64,000 nt of DNA from Nymphaea colorata (Eukaryota; Streptophyta; Magnoliopsida; Nymphaeales; Nymphaeaceae), in contig NC_045142.1 in NCBI RefSeq assembly GCF_008831285.2, positions 8,720,713-8,784,712 on the forward strand, read 5' to 3'. Made by a program: the position numbers and the translations under genes. This document shows, piece by piece, positions 25,401 to 35,246 of this stretch. Numbering within the stretch: the stretch's first letter is position 1; every line of letters begins with the position of its first letter. Under the pieces are notes generated by a model, which was not told the origin of the DNA, did not search any database, and saw nothing but the letters and a program-made list of their open reading frames with translations.

Positions 25401-28400
25401 GTTCTTTATTGAGTTTTCAAGTGAAAAGAGTGCATGCTTTCGACGACTCTCAGCTTATTATAAACCAAGTGAATGAAGAATGACAAGTCAAAGATGAAAA
25501 GTTGGTGCCATATCAAGAAATTGCTACCTCCTTAATCTGTCAATTCAAAAAAGTACAATTGGCTCACGTAAAGAGAGAATGTGACCCTATTGCGGATGGC
25601 CTCGCGAGGTTAGGATCGACCATCACTTTTCGAACCAATGAAGCAATCCGTTCTTTTGAGATTGGAAGATTAAAACACCCTGCTTTTGAAACGATGGCGC
25701 ATGTTCATCATATCCAAGAGGGGAATACGCCTTGGTACCATGACATCAAAAGGTACATTGAAAGCGAAGAATTCCTGGCTGAAATGCCTAAAAATGAACA
25801 AAAAGCAATACAACGTATGTCAACGAGGTACTTTATCCTAGCAGGGGTATTATACAGACGTGGATTTAGCACTGAATACTCTAGCAGGGGTATTATACAG
25901 ACGTGGATTTCAAAAATGAAGATGAGGCAAAGAAAGTAATCGAAGAATCACATCGAGGAGATTGTGGAGGCCATGTTGGTTACCAAACCCTCACCAAACA
26001 AATAATTAGAGTAGGGTATTATTGGCCTACCATGCAAAAAGATTGTCACCAATTTGTCAAAAGATGCAAAGAATGCCAACTGCATGCTCCAGTAATTCAT
26101 GCCACAGCCTCTCACTTGCATTCTGTGACATCTCCTTGGCCATTTTCATTGTGGGCCTTTGACGTAGTCGGACCGATATCCCCTGCAGCTTCTAATGGCC
26201 ATAAGTATTTTCTTGCTGCAACGGATTATTTTACCAAGTGGGTAGAAGTCGTCACACTCAGAACAGTGGAAGGACGTCATGTAGTGTCCTTCATTCACAA
26301 AAATCTTCTTTGTAGATTTGGAGTCCCTCATGATATAGTATCAGACAACGGAACTCATTTCAAGAATGAAAAGATGAGGCAATTGTGCAGCAAGTACCAC
26401 ATCACGCACCATTTTTCAGCTCCTTATTACCCCCAAGGCAATGGACAAGCAGAGGCTACCAACAAGATCCTGATCCGCATCTTGGAACGGACAGTAGAAA
26501 CTAGAAGAGATTGGCATGAAATGATGCACAACGCTCTATGAGCATATCGCACCACTATGAGAACTCCAACAAATGCCACTCCAGCATAGCTAGTTTATGG
26601 AACAGAAGTGGTTCTACCATTACATGTGTTGAAACCTGCTTTGAAGTTCGCTTCTCTCATAGAGCTCCCTCTTACTCAATATCAACAGAAAATGCTAATG
26701 CAACTCGATTTGCTAAATGAAAAGAGGCCAAAAGCGGCTGAACATACTGAAGCTTATCGCCAAAGGGTAGCCAGACAATTTGTCAAGTCAGTTATCGAGA
26801 GACAGTTCAAAGTGAATGATTCGGTCCTACGATCTGCAGTGTACCTGAGAGGATGACCACGAGGCAAGTGGGTACCAAATTGGGAAGGCCCATATGTCAT
26901 TAAGGAAGCTTTGCCCCACAATTCATACCGACTAATTGATGCTGATGGGGTGGAACTTGCCGATCCTGTTAATGCCCTTCACCTCAAGAAATTTTATGTC
27001 TAGTTCTCTCATATTCATTTTCCAATCAATGTCAAACATTTGTGTTTCCACATCGACTATTCAATCTAGATTCTTCCCAGTCGTAAAACATGACAATTAT
27101 ACTGAGGCATTTTTATTTTTATTTTTATTTTTATTTTGTTATTATTATCGTTCAGGGCTTGAGAGCAACCCGTGCAGGTAAAGGGTTAAACCTGCAATAT
27201 GAGGGCAACCCATGCAGGCAAAGGGTTAAACCTGCAATGCTAGCCAAAGCAACCCATGCAGGCAAAAGGGTTAAACCTGTGCTACAAGCCAAAGCAACCC
27301 GCACAGTTAAAGGGTTCAACTTGTGATGTAAGTCAAGGCAACCCATTCAGGGGGTTAAACCTGAATTTGAAATCGGCAAACTCATGCAGGTAAGGGGTTA
27401 AACCTGCAATTTAAGCTGAAACAACCCATTCAGGTAAGGGGTAAAGCCTGAAACATCTCTATGAAAATGTCTTGTTTGAAAAATTTGTGACGTTTATCTT
27501 CGTCACTAACCACGGCTAACACCGGCTTATTAACAAAGAGGGGCATCTGTAATCACCCCAAATTTTTTTAAAGGACTATGATGTTTTATCCAAGTGCGAA
27601 ATTCAAATTTAGGCACAAGATTAAATACAAAATACAACTCTTAGATCTAAATTAAATCCACCAAATTAAATCCAAAATACTACTTTCAGATCCAACTTAA
27701 ATCCAAAATACTACTTTCAGATCCAAAACCCAAGTTCAGATCCAAATCAATCATTTAAGACTAATTTGCCCTTCCTTTTGACCAAAAAACCTCCTTTTAG
27801 AGGGTAATTTTAGTCTTTATGGGTGGACAAGACTAATTTGCCCTTCCTTTTGACCAAAAAACCTCTTTTTATAGGGTAACTTTCATCTTTATGAGTGGAC
27901 AAGACTAATTTGCCATTCCTTTTGACCAAAAAACCTCTTTTTAGAGAGTAATGTTAGTCTTTATGGGTGGACAAGACTAATTTGTCATTCCTTTTGACCA
28001 AAAAACCTCCTTTTAGAGGGTAACTTTAGTCTTTTGGGTGGACAAGACTAATTTGTCATTCTTTTTTACCAAAAAACCTCCTTTTAGAGGGTAACTTTAG
28101 CATTTTTTGGTGGACAAGACCCATATGCCCTTCTTTTTGACAAAAAAATCTCCTTTTGGAGGGTGATTTTTGTCTTTTTAGGTCAAAAAATTCAAATTTT
28201 GGGTTTTGACTTCAAAATCCTCTATAAATATCCCCCATATCCTCCCTCTTGGGCAAGATTGGTCCTTGGGAGAAACTCTAGTGTATTCTCACTTGAAGAC
28301 TTAGAGTTTCTCTTGAGCTCTCTCTTTCTCCCTCTTCCTCTTTCCATTTCTTTCTCCAACTTAGAGCATGCTACAACACTCTTGGAGCTTCATTCAAAAG

Positions 28401-31400
28401 GAGATCTTCAAGTGAAGGTGTTCATCTTCCTTAGGTCATTTCCCATTAGAGGTATGTAATCTTCATCGCTCTCATTTTTCTCTTCTTAATTTTCATTAAT
28501 ATTCTTATTATTATGTTATTTCTTTTTCTTAAATATAGTCTTGTTGTTGTTTTCATTTTCTCTTCTCATCTTTATCTCCCCATGGCCAAAGGAAATAGCA
28601 CTCAACCTCTTTTTAGAGACAAGAGGCTATGCTCAAGTGCACCGGGAGCATGAGAAGATGAGATGATATTTTATTTTATGATTAAATCATACTCTTTCAA
28701 GTATTCTTGTTGTTCTTGTTCTTTCTCTTTATTAATATCTTCTTGCTCTTTCTTCTCTTCAATATATTTTGTTGTTGTTGTTCTTTTTCTTAATGAATAT
28801 ATTTTTGTTGTTATTGTTATTTCATTTCTTCAATATAGTCTTGTTCTTGTTATTTTCTTTTTTCTCTTCCTCCTCTTCCCATGACCAAAGGAGATAGCCC
28901 TCAATCTCTTTTTAGAGACAAGAGGCTATGCTCAAGTGTATTGGGAGCATGAAAAGATGAGAGGATCTTTCATTTCATGATTGAATCATGCTTTCTCTTT
29001 TATTAAATATAACATTGTTTCTCTTTTTATATTTTCTCCTCATCTTCATCTCCCCACGACTAAAGAAGGTAGCTCTCAATCTCTTTTTAGAGACAAGAGG
29101 CTATACTCAAAGTGCACTGGAAGCATGGAAAGATAAGATGATCTTTCATTTTAATCATGTTCTTTCTTTTCATGAATACATTCTTATTGTTCTTTTGTTT
29201 CCTCTTATTTTCCTCTCTTCCTCATTTCTCCATGGCCAAAAGAGATAGCTCTCAATCTCTATTTTAGAGTCAAGAGACTATACTCAAGTGCACCGAGAAC
29301 ATCAGAAGATGAGGTGGTATATCAATTCATAATTACATCATGTCTTCCATCCTAATTGAACTTTGCTTTTTCCATCATCCTCTTTCTTTCTTTCCTTCAT
29401 TGAATGTTATATATATATTATGCATGCATAGTTGCTTGGTTCTTTACTTACATGTGAATGTATGGCGGGAATGAGAGTGTAGTTTGGGGACTTTTTATTT
29501 TCATATTAATTTTTGAGGTTGGGACTTGTCCAACCCGGGATAAACCCTCACGAAAATGTACATGTTAATATGCATTTCCATGTCATTTTGCACTAGTTTC
29601 TTTCTTAATCATCACATTATGAACCCTAATGAGTGCCTTGTTATGTTGCTTGTTTTCTTCCATACCCAACGGTGGAAGAAATATATCCCTTACAATAAAC
29701 TAAATAATAACATTCTATGCTTATATAAATCATATTTTCCAAAACATTTTCAAAAAGAACCTTGTAACATGACCTTAAAGACTTAGCTTAGACTCTTGCA
29801 TGAGTCCAAGCTCCCCTCCGGCCCACATTAAATTTGAAGTTAGTAATTTTAAATTGTTTATTGATTTTTCTAATCTTGTGAAGGTATGGATGTATACACA
29901 TGTTATATACATTTATGCCAACATGATGACCCCCCCATCTTTCTCTCTCTATGCTTTCACTTTTCATTTTATAAATTTTCATATGTGCATGAATACGTAT
30001 GTACATGTGCTCTATTTCCTCTCTTTCAAATATTTATTCCCCTTTTTAAGACAAATATCTTCTCTTATAAAATTTCTCATACCCATATATGCGTATGATA
30101 TTTTTTTTTCCCTCTAAAATCTCTCTTTCTCTTCGAATCAATACATCTTTTTCTCTTAAGCTTTCATATATGTGTATATGTGATGGTATGTACACATGTA
30201 TGCATGTCTTTCTCTATCTCTCTCTCTTTCTTTTCATAAGAGTGTTTTATCTCTTGTATTCTTTTTAACATTCTCCTCTCACAAACTTTCTATTTACCAA
30301 CTTCAATAAGACCACAAACCAAGTAATGACCCAATATTGGAATCATGCTTGATGGTCTACAATCTCTATCCCTTTTCAAAAACTTTTCCTTCTTATATAC
30401 AATAATTATAAAAACAAAATCTTAGATGTATGTTGTGGTAGGAATGACTTTAGATGAATGTTGTGATAGAAATGTTTTACATTCTTTCAATCATATAGGA
30501 TAAATGCATCCATGCATTCTCACCCACTTTATTTCACTTATGATCACAAGCACCTCTCCAAAAAAGCTTAAGCAAGATGGGATGGAGCTCTAGCTAGATG
30601 GTAATCGAATTAGAGTAAAATCTCAAACCTACTTAAAGTCTTAAGAGAACACTAAAGTGATTTCAAAATGATTTCACAAGCTTTTCAAATGATATTTACT
30701 AGTTCCACTTTTTCCTCAAAACATTTCACATTTTCAAGCAACTCTTCAAGAACCTTTTCAAAAGTTTGAAACTTCAAACTTTCAATATTTTCTACACCGC
30801 ATATAGAATCAAAAAGATGTTTAAGTTAAAACGAAATGCATCAATGATAAACATAGCCCTTGGGTTGATTACCCCCAGTAAAGGCGTCGGGAACGGTCAA
30901 TCCTCGTACCGACGGGCGAGTCCCTTTCTTTCCTCTTTCAAAACAAAAATCTCATTTTTCTGGAGCACTCCAAAACCAACCAATATTTTGGGATGCAAAC
31001 ACTTAATCTTAGTTTTTTCTACATCAAGTGCCATACAGAACCCCATGCTATATACAGGAAGGTTTAAGTTTCTGTTTATGCCCTATGGTGCTATTTAATA
31101 ATCACTATCAAGTTTAGATTAGTACTCAAATCTGTCTGTTATGTCTTTGAGGTTTATTATAGATTTGAATACACACGCAGCATTTATGACAAAGTAGAAT
31201 GGGCAGCATAATTAAAACACACTATAGTATGGCATGAGTTTCTGCTGAGCATCTAATGCTTAGGATGGACAAACTAAGTTTTCTAGATTTGATGGAGGTA
31301 GCCTTCGGTGGAGCCCTGTTGCAGAAAATGATGGTTGTGCAGGAGGACAGCGAAAAGTCTTATTAGGGAAATGGTGGCATCGGGAAATAGGGTTAAGGAG

Positions 31401-34400
31401 ACTCCAGTTTTCCAAAAGTGCCTATCAGAAAAGCCATGCTAATCCTGACAATTTGTAAATGTTTGGTTCATCTGACATGCATGGGTTTTCTCATGCTTCT
31501 GGATTGGGGGAAAGAAACCGCATATGCAATCATTTCTAACCTCTAATACTGAATGATAACCATAAAATCAATAAAACATACTCTTACAAAATATAAAAGC
31601 AGATTATGTTTTTTGAGCCACAGGGACTTGCTGAGTGTGAGAGGTCCTTATTGCAGCAAGTTGTGGCATTTCCAGAGTATTATGTTTATTACTAATTCAG
31701 TCTAAACTCTGAATTCACTGAACTGATCCTAACATCTTTTGTGATGAACAACACTCAAGGAGCTTGCTGTTGGGTTAATCTTTATTTGCCAAAAGCTTAT
31801 CTGCAAGCATGATATTTATCCATTTCCATAAAGGCAACCAGGATTTGCACTAAAATTTTTTGTCTGGCTGATTTTTTGAGGAAAGTACGCACAAATGTAA
31901 AATTTGAGGAAGAAAAAGTTCATTTCTCGATCCATTGCTTTCAAATATAGGGAGCTAACATCTCACCTTGACAATTATTATTCTTCCACTTGCCATTCAC
32001 AGTCTAGCCTGGTCCAGATTCCTGTTGTATTGCTGCTGCTGGTCCATAGAAAATAAGTGGGGTCGATTTGGTGGTGATAGGTGCTTTCAGCGTGGTGTCC
32101 TGTTTTTTTGGAAAATAATGCAAGAACATTTTGGCATTACATTTTTTGTAGAATAGTGGTGTACATGAGAGGATTCATGCTGATTTTTATTGGTTATTCA
32201 GATAAGTAGCTTGACTTAACACCTCCTGTATTTGGTTGCTAAGGAATAAGGATGTGATTTTCCATTCTTTACTAGTTTCTTAATTTCATTAGCTTTTCTG
32301 CTTGTTTCTTGCATGTTGATTCTTGAAATGGTTATTTTTCTACAATTTGTTTATTAAAGCCTTTGAATGCTAATGCTCTTAACCCTTTCATTTTCAATTT
32401 TTCACAATTCATCATTTTGACATGGTTATTTTATTGGTACTGTTCCTGAAGTTTGCATCTTCGTTTTCCTATAGAGGAGTATGGTGGACTTGGTCTTGGT
32501 TATTCATATCATTGCATAGCAATGGAAGAAATTAGTAGAGCTTCTGGAGCTGTGGGCCTTTCATATGGTGCACATTCAAACTTGTGTATTAATCATCTGG
32601 AACATATGAAATGATTTATGCTCTGAACCAGAATAATTTCACAAAATTTTGGATATTTATTTCAAAAGTTTTTCCAGGTACGCCATGGGAATGATGCTCA
32701 AAAGAAGAAGTATTTACCCAAGGTTTGTGAATAGCATGCTCAACTTTGAGGTTTTTTTTTTTGGGCTGATAGAATAAACTTGTATTTTAAGGAGATGTTT
32801 CTTTTCCCCTAAGGTGTATCCCTCTTAAAGTATTTGCATGTCAATATGTACCTTGATTCTCATATCTTTATTTTGTATGCTACTGCTATTGCATTTTTAT
32901 CTGCCAATAGCTTCTTTGGAATACAGGAGATCAACATTTTATTTTTTTACTTCTTTCCACCGCCTTGATGTAATTCAAACCTTCCTTATAGTCAGTACTA
33001 AATGGTTTTAAAAGTTTATCTTCATGAAAGATTAGCTACTGTCTGGCCAACAGTTGTTTTTGCTAATTCTATCATATTTTTAAGCTCATTTCTTTTCTAT
33101 TGTCAACCCTGTTGCACTATGCTTTTAAGTTCTTTGTACGTCTCCTCCTGGACATGTCAATTGGATTTAACAGTTTTGCTGTTGCTTTATTTCTTAAGAT
33201 GCTTACACCTCTCTCGATTTTAAATGGGTTTGAAGTTTTAATTAACGGATTATTATTCAACTGGTAGGCTACTCTTTTGATCCTAAAAATGAATGTACTT
33301 TGTTATTTATTTTCAAGAACAGGTGTTTTATGTATTTTTTTCTCATGGGACTTTCAAGATGAGAAGCCAGAAACTGGGTTCCTTGCCTTTGAAATTCACC
33401 ATTCCTCAATTACTTTTGTATGGATAGCTTTTTGACATATTCCAGCAAGTTGTCTGTGTCTTGTTTATTGTACCACAAAAAAAGGAACATATTATTACGA
33501 TCCTATCACCATTTTAATGACCATAATTTTTGCATAAAATGTGTTGTTCAAGCTATTTGCTGGTCATCTTGGTGCAGCTGATATTTATAAGAACGGTCAA
33601 ACTGACTAATTCATATTTGATCAAATATTTTCTGAGTCTTGAAGTTATCAATATTTGTCCAAGTACACGTTTTCTGTTTATCTTTTCTTTATCTTCTCCT
33701 TTCAGTTTAAGAATTCTAAACTTGTTATTTTACATTGTTAAGCTCATTAGTGGTGAGCATGTTGGAGCACTGGCAATGAGCGAGCCAAATGGTAAATCTT
33801 CCACTTTTCCTATTTCATTAAATTTTTCTCACATGCGCATAAGATGCATTTCTGTGATGCAGCTGGTTCTGATGTTGCCAGCATGAAATGCAAAGCTGAT
33901 CGTGTTGACGGTGGCTATGTCATAAATGGCAACAAGATGTGGTGTACAAATGGACCCATCGCTCAAACTCTGGTAGTGTTCTTGTTTGGATTGCTTATAG
34001 TGCTGCCTAGCTGCTCTGCAGTACTTTGTTTAGTTTTATGTCTTCTTTTACTTTGTTTAAATTTCACTATTTTGATGTTTTCCATGTCTTTTGATATGTT
34101 TCATCTTAACTTTATTTTCTGGTAGATTTTATGGCCAAATACTGTAGGTTGGTGGACTATTTCCTGCTTTTAGTAATCAAAATGATACAATAAAAAGACT
34201 TGATTTGATCGTCATGAGAAACTAATAGGCAAAAGTTTTTTTTCCTCATGTAAGATTTGGAAGTATGATTGGCTAATTTGTTTTTAATAATTGCAGAATG
34301 TAACTGCATTTGCATCTTATGACTTACTTCGATCTTCTTCTAATTTTCGTTTCTGATTAAAATATGATCTTTTATATTTTTCTTTATTTATTAACTATGT

Positions 34401-35146
34401 TGCTATTTTTGCAAAGACTCTGAAGTAGCAGTATCATTAAGATGATAGTTGTTCTTTCCTTTCTTTATCCAAATCATCAGCACTGACCTTATGACATTAT
34501 GACAGATTGTTTATGCAAAAACAGACAAAACATCTGGGTCGAAAGGAATTACTGCATTTATCATTGAAAAAGGAATGAAAGGGTTTGTAATTAATGGACT
34601 TTTTATTTGTTTACTTATGTTTTTGTTTTGGCGAAGGAGCTGAGACTTGAATGGAGTCTGCCCTTTTTCTGTGTTCTTTCTAAATTGTTTCATGTGTCCA
34701 AGGCCATGCAAATGGATCAAATTTGGTTCAAATACATAAGAAATTGCATGCTGATCTCATTCAATGCAGCCCGCCACGCCCCCCCCCCCTTTCCTTCTTA
34801 AATGGTTGCATTTTAGTCTCAGGCTTCCAATTAGGTTCGATTGGAAAGGCACCTTTTGCTTTCCATGGTCTTGCATACTTTGAATATCACTTTCTTCTAG
34901 TTTATTCTTTTTACCTACCCATTATATGAATGTCATGGTGATTGCAGCTTCAGTACTGCACAGAAATTAGATAAACTTGGAATGAGAGGAAGTGATACGT
35001 ATGTTCCTGACCTTTCTTTTTCAAATTTTTGTAGAAAGCTTCCAATAGTTAATGTTCACTTACATTAGGTTTCCATTGCAGATGTGAACTTGTTTTCGAG
35101 AATTGTTTTGTCCCACAGGACAATGTTCTTGGACAGGAAGGCAAAG
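22425..35146 (+). CDS. IVD: Isovaleryl-CoA dehydrogenase, mitochondrial, exons 1-10 (3' end missing)
   Basis: IVD is a mitochondrial FAD flavoprotein that oxidises isovaleryl-CoA in leucine breakdown and passes electrons to ETF. Exons read from the sequence: 22425-22538, 22648-22731, 22865-22922, 32475-32599, 32678-32722, 33743-33791, 33863-33972, 34506-34582, 34948-34998, 35082-35146. All phases join and give about 259 residues of the usual 410 or so. Residues 1-35 are a Ser/Arg-rich transit peptide; the acyl-CoA dehydrogenase N-terminal domain includes [19 protein letters not shown] and [19 protein letters not shown]; the middle domain includes ALAMSEPN and [11 protein letters not shown], ending NVLGQEGKG. 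The C-terminal domain, which in this enzyme carries the catalytic glutamate, is absent from the window. Exon 4 is followed by GA, not GT. Intron 3 is 9.55 kb because of a Tat insertion. Identity is sure; function is doubtful. Confidence 0.9.
22923..24299. other. IVD intron 3, left non-transposon part
   Basis: No exon is recognised. At 24100-24200 there is a TATA-like CTCTATATAAAGGGACG followed by a T-rich leader-like stretch, reminiscent of a degraded copia-type LTR, but no ends could be fixed. Confidence 0.45.
24300..24560 (+). repeat. 261-bp direct duplication, left copy
   Basis: Begins CTTAATCTTAG and ends CATCTAATGCTTA. The same 261 bp, with eight substitutions by my count and no indel, recurs at 31002-31262 directly after the 3' LTR of the Tat fragment. 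The pair therefore brackets the inserted element exactly. Confidence 0.95.
24561..25012 (+). repeat. Truncated 5' LTR of Tat fragment 2
   Basis: From ACCCCAAATTTTTCTAAAGG onward it aligns with the start of the 3' LTR (27549), including about three copies of the 70-bp U3 repeat. The first bases read ATTAAAACCCC instead of TGTAATCACCCC, so the TG terminus is lost or mutated. It stops at 25012, in mid-U3, where RNase H coding sequence begins abruptly: the rest of the LTR, PBS, gag, protease and most of reverse transcriptase are deleted. Confidence 0.85.
25013..27003 (+). pseudogene. Tat-type pol remnant: RNase H, second RNase H, integrase
   Basis: The end of the first RNase H ([21 protein letters not shown], 25035-25100) is followed by an archaeal-type second RNase H (25247-25625; acidic residues in [20 protein letters not shown] and [11 protein letters not shown]), which marks the Tat/Ogre lineage. 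Integrase follows (25903-27003): zinc-binding H...H...CKEC, catalytic D in FDVVGP, D in SDNGTHF and E in GNGQAEATN, then a C-terminal region ending [10 protein letters not shown] and a stop at 27001. Defects: TGA at 25481, a 43-bp tandem duplication shifting the frame at about 25838-25909, TGA at 26539, TAG at 26587 and TGA at 26854. It cannot make an enzyme. Confidence 0.9.
25838..25910 (+). repeat. 43-bp tandem duplication in pol
   Basis: CTAGCAGGGGTATTATACAG plus ten more bases occurs at 25838 and again at 25881. A 43-bp unit is not a multiple of three and moves the frame just before the integrase zinc finger. Confidence 0.95.
27160..27460 (+). repeat. Hairpin tandem array between pol and PPT
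   Basis: Seven degenerate 40-50 bp units, each with a six-base stem flanking a loop with GGGTTAAA. Stems by copy: TGCAGG/CCTGCA (27173, 27212, 27379 copies), TTCAGG/CCTGAA (27346 and 27428 copies), CACAG/CTTGTG (27302), and TGCAGG/CCTGTG (27257). Units begin CAACCCATG or a variant. Confidence 0.85.
27533..27548 (+). other. Polypurine tract, Tat fragment 2
   Basis: AACAAAGAGGGGCATC lies directly before the LTR start TGTAATCACC, the expected place for plus-strand priming. Confidence 0.7.
27549..31001 (+). repeat. 3' LTR of Tat fragment 2 (about 3.45 kb)
   Basis: Starts TGTAATCACCCC and ends GGGATGCAAACA, matching the ends of the LTR at 4465-7361. U3 holds five to six copies of a 70-bp repeat at 27755-28170. 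TATA box CTATAAATATCCCCC at 28222-28236. Downstream are tandem 150-240 bp modules (28580-29290) that contain CATGGCCAAAGGAGATAGC and GAGACAAGAGGCTATGCTC. The rest is AT-rich with TC tracts near 30205. Confidence 0.88.
27755..28170 (+). repeat. 70-bp U3 tandem repeat
   Basis: Units contain GACTAATTTGCCCTTCC, TTTTGACCAAAAAACCTCC and GAGGGTAA-TTTAGTCTTTATGG. About five to six copies here and about three in the truncated 5' LTR (24785-25012). The other LTR of the family (4465-7361) lacks them, so they may be a family-specific promoter/enhancer module. Confidence 0.85.
31002..31262 (+). repeat. 261-bp direct duplication, right copy
   Basis: Second copy of 24300-24560, starting immediately after the LTR terminal CA at 31001 and continuing into unique intron sequence GGATGGACAAAC. 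Confidence 0.95.
31263..32474. other. IVD intron 3, right non-transposon part
   Basis: No exon or transposon recognised. Ends in the acceptor TTCCTATAG before exon 4. Confidence 0.6.
32723..33742. other. IVD intron 5
   Basis: AT-rich, T-rich intron of 1.02 kb between exons 5 and 6 with GT...AG ends; nothing else recognised. Confidence 0.7.
33973..34505. other. IVD intron 7
   Basis: GT...AG intron of 533 bp; nothing else recognised. Confidence 0.7.
34583..34947. other. IVD intron 8
   Basis: GT...AG intron of 365 bp; contains a nine-base C run near 34783. Confidence 0.7.
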
Positions 35147-35241
35147 GTTAAATATTGTAATTCATCTATGTTCTTTTTAGATTTGAGTCTGCTTTGCTCT
35201 GCCCACCATCTTGATAAAATTTCAGCTGAATAGTCTTCTCA

Positions 35242-35246
35242 CTTGG
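35242..35246 (+). repeat. 5-bp target site duplication (left), CTTGG
   Basis: CTTGG directly precedes the LTR start TGTCACACC and is repeated at 45340-45344 after the other LTR end. Confidence 0.92.

Noticed and set aside
27160-27460. CRISPR-like spaced repeats
   Set aside because: A plant genome; units are degenerate tandem copies with no unique spacers.
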